A stretch of DNA of 64,000 nucleotides. Origin: Sphaerolaimus hirsutus (taxonomy: Eukaryota; Nematoda; Chromadorea; Monhysterida; Sphaerolaimidae). The notes under the pieces were generated by a model. The model was not told the origin of the DNA. It worked only from the letters and a program-made list of their open reading frames with translations, and made no database searches. The stretch's first letter is position 1, and every line of letters starts with the position of its first letter. A program made the translations under genes and the position numbers. This document shows positions 44,801 to 54,010 of the stretch, in pieces. The stretch is from the NCBI GenBank assembly GCA_964036195.1, contig OZ038459.1:15187206-15251205 (forward strand), in the 5' to 3' direction.

Positions 44801-47549
44801 ATTTTGCAAACTGCAAGCAAAATTGTGAACTAAAAGTGCCATTCCTGGTATCTTTTATGTCTGGCCGTTGGCGATGAATTTTTGCGGGATCGGGATCGGG
44901 ATTGGGATTTTCAAAATTTTGGGATCTGGATCGGGATCGGAATTGACTTTTTTTCAGATTTCGGGATCGGGATCGGGATTGAAGTTTTGGGATTTGGACC
45001 ACAAAATCCCGAAATTTTTCGGGACTCGGGATCGGGATCCCGTTTGGACCCTAGTTATAAGGTGCCATAATTAATCATTCTAAATGTGAAAACGGGTAAA
45101 TCTTCAAAAATTAGCGAATTTCAGTGAAAATTGAGGTAAATTGCCCAAAAGTAGCTGAGGATTAGTAGATAAATAATCATAAATTCGAGCAAAGTCTACC
45201 CCACGCAATGCTTTTTTTTCGCTCAAACCTCAACATTAAAATATCCCAAAAATCAACTTTCTCAACCCCCCAGGTAGAAGTGGTCATGCAGCACGTGAAC
45301 GCAGCGTCCGGCGTCGCAGACGGATACCTGCGCATCAGAAATCTCACTGAGGATTTTCCCACGCTGACCACGTTTTTTCGCGGGGAAATAATCGGCAAGA
45401 AACACGCCTTTTTGACGAGAAAATGGGACTCGAATGAAGAAATAGATAGAAAACATTGGAGCAAGTTCCCGGCGTTCAGTCAGGTGGGTGGTCGGCGGTA
45501 GGGTTCAAACGATATATCGTATCGAATATCGAATATCGGATATCGACCATTTTTTTATATCGAATATCGAATATCGATATCGAAAATTTTGAAAAAATAT
45601 CGAATATCGAATATCGATATCGAAAATTTTGAAAAAATATCGAATATCGATATTGAATATCGACCATTTTTTCGATATATCGAACCTATATTGTGTCCCT
45701 AAAAAGTGATCATTTTCATGTTGAGATAGTTATGATTGATCTGATGTGCTTGATCTGATCTGAGTAGGGTTGGCCGATGTTTTTTTTAAACGTTTTTTAA
45801 AAAAAAACAACGTTTTTTTAATAAAAAAAAACATGACGTCCGAAATGTTTTTTTTTTAAAAAAAACATCGGCCGAAATTTTTAGTACTAAGCACTAGGTA
45901 TTTTGCAAAATTTTTGCGCGCAAGCACGCAATTTCACACACAAATTGACATTGGTGGTCGTTTTCATTGGTTTTGTTGCATTTTTAGTATCAAAACATCC
46001 ATTTCTATGTGCTACCATGGGTGAATAAGCCGACATATGTTGCTGTAATATATAATATTGAGGTAATGTGCTTCCATGTACCTCCACAGTGTGTAACTTC
46101 ACTCCCAAAGTAACAACCTCCTTTTATAACCTTGTTTGATCACCATTCCGTGCCAAACTTTACCTGAAGTCACAAACATTCGACTATAAGGCGATATACA
46201 AACAATATGTCGCCGAAAAATGGATATTTTTGACACAAATCACCACTTATAATGCTATCCCATGGCTCCACAGCCATTATATGGTCATATTTAACATCAC
46301 ATAGTATTGCCAGTGTCTGATATACCTATATATGTTGACACTAGGTCATATCAGGGAGCTTTCAAAAAAAAACGTTTTTTTTTTTAAAAAAACATCGAGT
46401 TAAAAAAAACGTTTTTTTTCCAACCCTAGATCTGAGAATTGTATTAGATGAGTAAAAGTACAGAACCTATAATGTCATTTTTGTTGGAGTGCTAAATTTG
46501 AAGCCAGAAAACGCTGATATTCTATTTTTTGCAACATGCCTTAAGCAATCAGGTTATCAGTATGACCTGTAATATCTACCAATTGTGATTTGTCTGATAC
46601 ACATTGATTCATCATGTTTTTTTCTACATGTTCTACTTTTGAGTGATGTAAACCTTGTTAATATCACTTGTACCATTCACATTTAACTAAAGAGATGATT
46701 AACCATGCGTGCAACCAGATGAAAATACTTGAAATATGCCTTGCTATACCAAAAGCAAATCGCAATATCGAATATCGAAAATATCGAAATATCGAATATC
46801 GAATATCGACCAGTTTTTAATATCGAATATCGAATATCGATATCGAGGTTCCATATCGTATCGATATCGAATATCGAGTCTCAGAAAAAAATATCGAATA
46901 TCGAATATCGATATCGAAAAGTCATATCGTTTGAACCCTAGTCGGCGGTCCTGTGGCAAATTCCGGACAGGCGTTTCAGTCTTTTAAGTGACAGAAAAGT
47001 TCTAACTGACAGCTTAAATGAAGTGATAGCTTAAGTGTTTAGTGAAGCGGCTAGTAAACTATTGTAAAGTACATTTGTAAATAAATAGAGTACTTCTCAC
47101 TTGTTACTTAACTTTCTTATACCTTTATTCATCGCTTACCACTTTTTATCGCTTGCCAAAACGGCGCCAGTAGAATTGGCATTTCTTTCGTATAATAATA
47201 AACACCCCTGCTCGAATAAAACCCCCTCTAAAATTGTCTGACAATCTCGAATAATCCCGCATCCCCACACTCGCAGTACTCCCACTCATTCAATTCGGAC
47301 GATTTCGACTACTCATTATTAGCAGAATCCGACGTAGTTTTCATGCGATGGAAGGAATTATTTTTGGTTCCCGATCATCACGTGCGACATATCGATGGCG
47401 CCAGTTTTGAAGGTTTTTATTATATAGCTTTGCAGAAAAGCGCCGGTACTGTTAGCGGATATTATTTTCACAAAAATTCCGAATGGTTTCAGTCCTTGGA
47501 ATTGAGACACGCCCCAGAGAGAACCGTGCAAGGTTTTGAGTTTAGGTGA
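32838..47549 (+). CDS. GID4: GID4, substrate receptor of the CTLH/GID E3 ubiquitin ligase
   Basis: Exons 32838-32931, 33005-33111, 45274-45483 and 47277-47549 join in phase to give 227 aa. It is the beta-barrel (Vid24) subunit that binds N-terminal proline degrons and brings substrates to the CTLH/GID ligase in cytosol and nucleus. The family core is clear: [10 protein letters not shown] (46-55), [124 protein letters not shown] and a terminal FEFR. The human protein (300 aa) has a longer disordered N terminus; here only about 45 residues precede the core, though the start codon fits the only open frame. Intron 2 is 12.2 kb and contains a complete gene on the opposite strand plus many MITEs. 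Confidence 0.95.
33728..33869. repeat. CCWGG-target MITE, near-perfect palindrome
   Basis: GGCAGTCCCAGACCCTGTAAAATGT on the left is the inverse of ACATTTTACAGGGTCTGGGACTGG-type sequence on the right, with the arms meeting at CCCTACCGGGCATTT. At about 140 bp it is the cleanest copy in the window and is useful as the family consensus. It lies in GID4 intron 2. Confidence 0.75.
34098..44017 (-). CDS. Lys/Ser/Thr/Pro-rich protein of unknown function, nested in GID4
   Basis: Nine minus-strand exons keep phase: 44017-43817, 42098-41958, 39462-39059, 37252-36961, 36898-36377, 35842-35717, 35499-35314, 34864-34556 and 34427-34098, giving about 836 aa. The donor ending exon 8 (34556) is the least certain; reading through would stop at 34505. 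The protein is low complexity and very basic ([32 protein letters not shown]) with polyproline and Ser/Thr stretches, suggesting a disordered nuclear protein. The most ordered parts are [20 protein letters not shown] in exon 5 and the helical end ([29 protein letters not shown]). These faintly recall AF4/FMR2 elongation factors, but order and strength do not support naming it. It lies entirely within GID4 intron 2 on the other strand; its own introns hold about ten MITEs. Confidence 0.6.
36019..36262. repeat. MITE with CTAGTTTTCACCGTGA ends, second copy
   Basis: The inverted ends TGCCTACACAGACTAGTTTTC and GAAAACTAGTGTGTGTAGGGC match the copy at 16099-16350. It is nested inside a GCGCCATGGCGC-word element whose two halves are at about 35930-36015 and 36275-36330, which dates it as the younger insertion. 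Confidence 0.65.
36548..36729. repeat. Foldback element inside exon 5 of the nested gene
   Basis: Two arms of about 80 bp built of CCGAATGTATACCC and CCGAAGGTAAGCCCGG words are reverse complements around GCATCAGT at 36640. TGAGCCT lies at both edges (36549-36555 and 36730-36736). The host reading frame stays open through it. A donor (GTATAC, minus strand from 36721) and an acceptor (CTCAG ending at 36548) would also remove exactly 174 nt in phase, so it is either translated or spliced out. Confidence 0.6.
37280..38883. repeat. hAT-like element, 1.6 kb, with inner foldback
   Basis: Ends CAGGGCCGTATCGAGG and GGATACGTCCCTG are inverted and flanked on both sides by AGTATCAT, an exact 8-bp duplication. 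Inside, a foldback at about 37490-38560 (TGACCGATTTTGATGCCAT and its complement) is related to the one at 14253-15608. GCGCCATGGCGC words lie near the right end. No transposase is encoded. It is in an intron of the nested gene. Confidence 0.8.
39558..41657. repeat. hAT-like element, 2.1 kb, CGATATT interior
   Basis: TAGGGTTCAAACGATAT at the left and ATATCGTTTGAACCCTA at the right are inverted repeats flanked by AAAGATGG on both sides, an exact 8-bp duplication. Both ends are followed inward by CGATATTCGATATCGAT arrays. The 1.6 kb centre is non-repetitive, but its open frames resemble no transposase. It shares sequence near 40010 with the 1.4 kb element at 45499-46940, which is therefore probably a deletion derivative. 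Confidence 0.85.
41716..41811. repeat. 96-bp hAT-like MITE with AGCGCTTTTT words
   Basis: TAGGGATGGCCAGCGC and AAGCGC...CCATCCCTT ends are flanked by GTCTTGCC on both sides, an exact 8-bp duplication. It is the smallest bounded element of this class in the window and almost entirely palindromic. Confidence 0.8.
42122..42734. repeat. hAT-like MITE with AAAACGGTTTT interior
   Basis: Ends TAGGGATGGCACAAAAC and GTGCCATCCTTA, flanked on both sides by TCCTTTGC, an exact 8-bp duplication. It lies 24 bp upstream (in transcript sense) of exon 2 of the nested gene. Its centre is related to that of the elements at 25850 and 45765. Confidence 0.85.
42782..43384. repeat. hAT-like MITE made of GGGATC words
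   Basis: TAGGGTTCAAACGGGAT and ATCCCGTTTGAACCCTA ends, flanked on both sides by GCGTCAAC, an exact 8-bp duplication. The interior is dominated by (CGGGAT)n stretches. Open frames reading DRDRDR or GSGSGS come from this array and are not genes. Confidence 0.88.
43501..43794. repeat. hAT-like MITE made of GCGCCATGGCGC words
   Basis: The ends TAGTGATGTAAAAGC and CTACATCACTA are inverted and flanked by ACCCTGAG and GCCCTGAG, an 8-bp duplication with one mismatch. The interior iterates GCGCCAAGCGCC and GCGCCATGGCG. It gives the terminal consensus for the many GCGCCA copies in the window. Confidence 0.75.
44366..45053. repeat. hAT-like MITE made of GGGATC words, second copy
   Basis: TAGGTTTCAAACGTGAT and ATCCCGTTTGGACCCTA ends, flanked on both sides by GTTATAAG, an exact 8-bp duplication. 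The centre of about 350 bp is AT-rich and non-repetitive. It lies in GID4 intron 2, about 220 bp before exon 3. Confidence 0.85.
45499..46940. repeat. hAT-like MITE with CGATATT interior in GID4 intron 3
   Basis: TAGGGTTCAAACGATAT and ATATCGTTTGAACCCTA ends with GTCGGCGG on both sides, an exact 8-bp duplication. It starts 15 bp after the GID4 donor at 45484. A second complete element (45765-46428) is inserted in its middle. Confidence 0.88.
45765..46428. repeat. hAT-like MITE nested in another MITE
   Basis: Ends TAGGGTTGGCCGATG and CCAACCCTA are flanked by GATCTGAG on both sides, an exact 8-bp duplication formed in the sequence of the outer element. It is nearly identical over its length to the copy at 25850-26493. 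Confidence 0.88.
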
Positions 47550-47650
47550 TGGTGTTTTTTCCGGGGGTGTTTTCCGATTTGGTTGTTTGTAATGTTCGTG
47601 TAACTCGCTTTTCATCATTTGTAGTGAAATTTCAAAATGTCTTCAAATTG

Positions 47651-47656
47651 AATAAA
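47651..47656 (+). terminator. Probable GID4 polyadenylation signal
   Basis: AATAAA lies about 100 nt after the GID4 stop codon, a normal distance for a compact 3' UTR. Confidence 0.45.
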
Positions 47657-47859
47657 CTCCAATCCACTTGACTTGAAATTGCTACGACTAAATAAATACA
47701 ATCAATGCATAATCGAAATACCGCGCGCGTTTCCTGCGCTCACGCTAAAAAAGCCTATGCGAATCAACGCTATACAATCCACAAAAGAACTGATTTCACG
47801 CGCAACAATTGAATAACATCATCTGGTATCAAAGATGGTGCGAAAGTGACAATTTTTCC

Positions 47860-48380
47860 CGCGAACATTTACGCTCGCACATTTTCACAGTTGTTAATGC
47901 CTATTTACTTTTACTCAACAAGTACGCATACTCGAGTGCCGAGTAATAACGCATACACATACTTCGAAAATGTATATGTACTCGCATGTTCTTTGAAAGT
48001 ACTCAAGTACAGTAGAGTAATTTTGTCGAGTACAGAAAGAGTATTTTTCCCCATTCGAGACCCCTGCTTTTCATAAAGAATATTGATTAATAGAAAGAAA
48101 ACACCTTTTTGTTGTCCAGGGTAAAGATTCATATGCCCTTCTATATTTTCCAGAAAGAAAATGTAACTTTTCTCGCTTTTACGCTTTCCTGAAAGACGAA
48201 AAAAACTCGCATTTACGCCTTCTGGTAAAAAATTCTTTTACTCTCATTTCCTCGCGATTAAAAGTACATATATATTTTTCATTTTACGCTTTCTGTACTC
48301 GGGGGGTGTAAAAAATACTTTACGTTTACGCATACGCATATTTAGGAAAAAGTTCAGTACTTTTAACAACTCTGCACATT
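47860..48380. repeat. GTACTCG/AAAGTAC dispersed repeat
   Basis: Iterated AAGTACT, GTACTCG and TTTACGC words in both orientations. It is related to stretches at about 9080-9560, 10000-10290, 16690-16820 and 31020-31270. Ends were not resolved; no coding sequence was seen. Confidence 0.45.
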
Positions 48381-49074
48381 TTAGTTACCCACATATGTAT
48401 GCTTTCATACGTAAATAAATACTTCGCATGACAGAAAAGGTAGGAACAAGTGAAATGAATGGTGTTTTGCGTGAAAATTTTCGCCTCGCCGCGCCTCAAT
48501 ATCCCGTCACAATGAGACTTGTCTAAACTTTGGCACTTATCACATGGATTTCAGCCGTTCTGTCGCCGGGATAAAGGAAGTGCCTTTATTTGGGGCTGGA
48601 TAAAAGCCGATTGACTTCACACATGTGCATTCATTTCATGAGTTTTGGTGTTTGGTGGTTGTGTCTGGATTTTCTGCACTCTGCATTTCGTTATTGGCAC
48701 CAGTGTGTTTTGAAGTATTCTGGCTTGAAATGGTGGTTATGGAATGGAAAATTATTTTTCTAGTAGACGTCATGAATGATAGTCATTTTAGATTGTCGCT
48801 TAAGTTTGTCCAATACATCCAATATTGGTCATTCTGCGTGTCTAAAATGGTTTTCAATGTTTTCGGACTACCATGCGATAAAATATCCCTTAGCCCATAA
48901 ATTGATCCGGCTCATTTCAATCATCTGTTGCCCAATTCGATGCGGTTTTCGTTAATGGCACGTGTCGATTAAAACCACATTGGATAGGGCGGCGTGTGCA
49001 ACTAGCCCAGTATTTTTGAGGTTTCTCGCATTTCTTTCTCGTCGTTGCACTTGTGCAGTTCGCCAACCAAAGTA

Positions 49075-49484
49075 TTGTATTTCCTCGAAATACCCCCAGG
49101 GGGGTTTATTTGTTTAGAGTGAGAATTTTGAGGGGGGTTAAACGAGGGGGGGGGTATTTCAAGGGGGGGTTAAGTATTTCGCCAGAATTTTTTTGAAATC
49201 TCAGTACTGAATTGTCGTCTGAAACGTACGCAGACGTCGAAATATGCAACAAAAATCGCCATTTATAAGACTCTAAAGACTTGTATGAGTGTGTAGACGT
49301 ATAAGCACTGTTCTCACATAACACAGTCATTGTTTTTAATGTGTGTTCTGCCTTGCCCGGATGACAAACCGCAGCCTTTGTCATTTACGTTCTCTATACA
49401 CTATATTTGGGGGGGGGGGTTTATAAGTTCATAGTGTCCATTTTGAGGGGGGTTTTCGAGGGGGGGTATTTCGAGGAAATACGG
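49075..49484. repeat. TA-flanked poly-C/G MITE
   Basis: Near-perfect inverted ends (TTGTATTTCCTCGAAATACC and GGTATTTCGAGGAAATACGG). It is highly similar to 17630-18039 in reverse orientation, sharing CGTACGCAGACGTCGAAA-like sequence in the centre. It lies 280 bp upstream of the collagen start codon. Confidence 0.7.
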
Positions 49485-49768
49485 TATGCACCCTTCAAGC
49501 CAAAATACTGTTACAAAACAGGACTCAACCGCTCTAATGGCTCCACACACACTAGTTTACTGCCAGTAAATTTGGGACTTGGAAACACTCATAAATCGGG
49601 TTTGGACCCATTCGAGTTGACGAAGGTTTAAAAAACTCATTCTGATAAACTCAAATATATTCAAAGCTGATTTATGAGCACTCAATTTTAGTTTACTTCC
49701 CTCAGTAAACTAGTGCGTATCAACAATATTACCCCCAAACCCCACCCCAAACAGATACCCCCAGGACC

Positions 49769-52700
49769 ATGAGCAACATGGACCACGTGCGTCTGGTGGG
49801 CACCATCTCGGTGCTGTGCTCCACCCTGGCCACGGTGCTGTGCGCCGTGTTCCTTTTGTCCATCGGGTCTAGGGTCAGATTGGCACAGGTCGACCTGCAG
49901 GGGGACAGGTTGGCATTGGGCACTGGTTTTGGGGGGTTTCCATCTGAGGGACTAGATAGCTATCTACCTATGAAATAGCCAGCTGATGATCATGAATAGT
50001 GATCTAGTATGCGTCAGGACTTTGGCGCGAAGTGACATGGCACTTTCTGACACTCAGTGCCAAGCGCCAGAAGCGCCATGGTACTTTTTGCTTTAGCGCT
50101 AGTGCCAAGCGCTAGCGCCAAGCCTTTTTTTCCTGGCGCTGGGCACAATTGCTTTTCATGTGCGTGGCGATAATGGCGCCACAGCAAGTTAGCGCCAAGC
50201 GCCATGGCACTTTTTGCCCTGGCGCTAGCGCCAGGCACAAGCGCCATGGCGCTTTCACATCACTAATCATGACTCTGGATTTATTGTATCATCTTGTCTG
50301 GCCATACAATATTCCAAATAAACACTACCAAAAACTGACTGATTAGCACTGTTTTACCATTTCAGGGATGAATTCAAATTCCTAGCTGAGGAAGCATGGG
50401 ATCGCATCATGACAGTCAAAGGCGGCAGTGACAATGTTTTTGATGATGGCAATCGTATTAATGTGGAATGGCTGATCAGACAGGCTGGCAGGACCAAACG
50501 GGAGGTTGGTTGTGGTATTGCTACAAATTGCATATGTGATACCGACTATGATGAACTGAAAATCTCATTGAATGTTAAAGTAAACTGGACAGACAGATCG
50601 CTATCCAGAAATTATACCATACATATTTTGATGAATAAGGTCATGTAAAAAACTGCACAAAATTCACCCAAAGTAGACGCAATGTGATAAATATGATGGA
50701 AATTTTGTATGTTTGTTCTTTTATTCAGGTGGGATATGGTAGATTTCATTGTAAGTTGTAATGTCGCTGGAGTATACAGTCCTTGATGCAGCCTCATTGA
50801 CATCTGTCGTCTTTTTATCCTTACTTAAACAGTCTTCATTTGTATTTGCTTAATTATGGTAATCATTTAATTCCATGATGACAATCCCAGGCATCTGCTG
50901 AATCATCAGCCGAAGCTGCATCTGCTGAAACATCTGCTGAAGCTGAAGCTGCTGCCATGGCTGAAGCAGGAAATTCATCAATCAACCGCAAGGCTCGAGA
51001 TTACCGCTTCCAGCAGCACCACTTTGCTCGCAACACTTTTGGGTCATCGCAAGTTATCGGTCCTGTGAATGGAGGTGGTGAAGGTCCACTTGGTCCAGTC
51101 TTGCCTGGAAAAGAGTGCAGTGAGTCTATTGTTGTGCACTCCAGATTTTTTTTAATTACAATTTTGTCTCACATATTCTTGGTTTAACACACCTTTTTCT
51201 ATTACAGAGTGTTCCACAAATGCAGTGTGTCCTCCTGGGCCGCCTGGCCTACCTGGAACACCTGGTGAACCTGGACAACCAGGTAATACCCACAAAACAC
51301 ATTACCTTCCTTTCTACTCAGTAGACTAAATGCATTCAAAACTCTAAACCTCTATTCTTAATCTCAGGCTACTCTGGTGATGCCGGTCAGGAGGGTTATG
51401 CAGGCTCCCTACCACCAGCACCATACAGTTGGGACAAGGGACCTCAGCCATGTGTGGTTTGTCCCTCAGGGCCCGCAGGTTCCCCTGGAAATCCTGGTGT
51501 GCCTGGACCACAGGGTCCCAAAGGATCTTCTGGAGATGATGGGGGTCCGGGGAAAAAAGGATCAAAGGGTGTGCTGGGAATTCCAGGATCAAGGGGGACG
51601 GGTGGTGAACCTGGGGATGGTGGCGAGAAGGTATGTTGGTGTGGTGTTGATATAATTTTAAGTGTAAATACTTTGAAATTCTATTTATATTGTATTTACT
51701 TGCAGGGTCGGCCAGGTCGCCCAGGAACAATTGGTGGCAAGGGAGAGGCTGGTACTCCTGGTTAGTTTACTGAGACCTTTCTTGAATTTCAGGGATATGA
51801 TTACTTTGTTGATTTGTGTGCATGTTCATCAGTTACTTTTACAATTTTCATTTTCATCATTCATTTATACCCTCCCTCTTCAGGAGAGAAAGGCATTCCT
51901 GGTGGAAAGGGTCGCCCAGGTCTCCCTGGCTATGATGGTGAAGATGGTGATTCTGGCACTCCAGGCAAAAATGGTTACCCAGGGACACCAGGAAAAGCTG
52001 GCCTTGCTGGCACACCTGGTACAGCTGGCCCCGATGGAGTGCAGGGTCAAGATGGAGGTTACTGTGAGCTGTGTTCAGGTAAAACATCAAATGGACAGAC
52101 ACTTCCACCCAGCATTGGTGGTGGTAATTACAATGGTCAGGTCTTGGGCCCAGTGGATGTAGGACCGGGTTCTGGGCCACTTGGACCTGTGGATAATGGC
52201 AGATACCCTGGTGGCAATGGAGGCTATAGACATCATCTGGCTGGCAGGGTGTGTGGCATGTCAATTGTCGTATTGTTATGTGTATGTGGAAAAATTATTT
52301 CTCATTGCTTACACTCAGAACTTGCAATCACATCCATTTGAGCACATAGCGAAACATGAGCCTGATGTATCTCAAGATGATCCAAACCACAAGCTTATAG
52401 TGGCCAAGCCTGGTTAGTCCCAGTTAGGACGTGCTGCATCCGCATTGAAATCAGACTGGTAAAAATCATAAATATAGCACACTGACAGTTTGTGGCTATG
52501 CAAACTGTTGACAACCAAAACTTTCAATACAGACAAATCAATTTTGAACACATGAGTTTATTGAACACATAATGACTTATTGTTGACCTCTGCCAAAAGT
52601 AGTTGGTCGACTCCCCATTCCAATAAATACAAATGCAAAACAGAACTATCAGCTTTGGTTTCTAGTTCTGATGTCAACTAGCATTGTGTATTGAGAGGAA

Positions 52701-52979
52701 ACTGCGACATTCTCAAAAAATAATGTATCAGCCCTATCATCGCCAAAATATCCAGATCCCACAACCACAACACGTCGTACTACACCCCGCCGCACAACAA
52801 CAACCACTCGTCGAACCACCACAACCACTCGTCGAACCACCACAACCACTAGGCCACCACCACGAAGAAATGACCAAGAAAAACCAGCTTCATCATTTGC
52901 TGTGCCAGTGAAAGGTGGTAATCATGGCAAATTTGGTGGCGGAAATGGATTTTTGACCCTGTTGAAAGGTGGCAAGTGA
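49769..52979 (+). CDS. Nematode cuticle-type collagen
   Basis: Exons 49769-49908, 50366-50504, 50891-51119, 51208-51282, 51368-51630, 51706-51760, 51884-52248, 52319-52412 and 52756-52979 join in phase to give 527 aa. The N terminus is a nematode cuticle collagen domain: one hydrophobic helix (about 9-33) and then FKFLAEEAWDRIM. A basic RTKR site (89-92) fits subtilisin-type processing before assembly. An Ala/Ser/Glu-rich stretch follows, then Gly-X-Y blocks bounded by cysteines (CSTNAVCPPGPPGLPG, CVVCPSGPAG, YCELC). Such chains form trimers and are crosslinked into the cuticle. It is longer than most family members (about 300 aa): it has a repeated GPLGPV module (after residue 150 and again near 400) and a Thr/Arg-rich tail of TTTTRR repeats ending in a Gly/Lys segment. 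All introns are short except the first, which contains a MITE. Confidence 0.92.
49997..50265. repeat. hAT-like MITE of GCGCCA words in collagen intron 1
   Basis: TAGTGATC and CATCACTA ends, flanked by ATCATGAA and ATCATGAC, an 8-bp duplication with one mismatch. The interior iterates GCGCCATGGCGC-type words. Confidence 0.7.
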
Positions 52980-53541
52980 TTTGGATGGATGATGGATTTA
53001 ATGAGGGTATTCTGTGATTCATTTGATGCAGTTTGGGATTTGAGCAGAGTTTTCTTGAATATCTATTATCTCCGGCATCAATCTTAAATGAACCTTTGTT
53101 ATATGAACTGAATTTATTTTGTGTTATAATTATGGATCAAGTGTAAAACGTAACACTACTAAAATAACATAATGTCCAAATTTGAACACCGCTTTGATGT
53201 GGTTTCACGCGTAGAAATTAAACAGGTACGTGTATCGTACATAAATGTTTATCCAGTGTTGGTTAAAGCTCACTTCAATTCACGCACACATTGAGGTATC
53301 GTGTGTTACAAACACTCGGAGTCAAGGTACTTGTGCACTTACGTATTTAGATCCGTGCCAAATTTCATTGTGTGGACGGCAAATACCTACCATTGGCCAT
53401 GACATAAATATGTACAAAAAGACAGCATAATTAGGTAAAATAGTCACATTTACTGAACACCTTATTTTCCAGTGGGAACATTTTGAAGTATTCACATTGA
53501 TAACTGCTCATATCCTACTAAAATAGATCCATAAATAATTA

Positions 53542-53724
53542 CCGTATTTCCTCTAAATAACCCCCCCTCCCTCAAAATACCCCCCTCCCTCAAAATACCC
53601 CCCTCCCTCGAAATACCCCCCTCAAAATGACCACTATGAATTAATTCCGCCCCTCTTTTAACCCCCCTCAAAATTTCCACTGTGAAAAAATAAACCCTTC
53701 GGGGGCTAATTCGAGGAAATACGA
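53542..53724. repeat. TA-flanked poly-C/G MITE, short copy
   Basis: Ends CCGTATTTCCTCTAAATAAC and CTAATTCGAGGAAATACG; the interior has a tandem run of CCCCCCTCCCTCAAAATA units. It lies between the collagen and transthyretin-like genes. Confidence 0.65.
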
Positions 53725-54010
53725 TACATACTGCTGAATGACAGTACACACACTATTTTCGAAATTTCGAAAAATCAGAAACATTTAAGGTGTCAGCTTT
53801 GAACGCATTTGCGTTTACCGGTACGATGTATCTGTCAACGGAGGTAAAAAGACTCATTGCGGTAAACTCGAAATGCATTCAAAGCTGATTTCTGATAATT
53901 TTATACCAATTCTTTTGAACTTTCGGTTGAACACTAGTGGGTGTATAGGCAGTAGACACAATAGCTAACAAACACAGAGCTCAATTCTAACCAGGTCCTA
54001 GTTTTTGGAC

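Noticed and set aside
51857-52264. 135-codon minus-strand frame opposite the collagen
   Set aside because: It is the antisense shadow of Gly-X-Y coding sequence; the plus-strand exons have matching splice phases.
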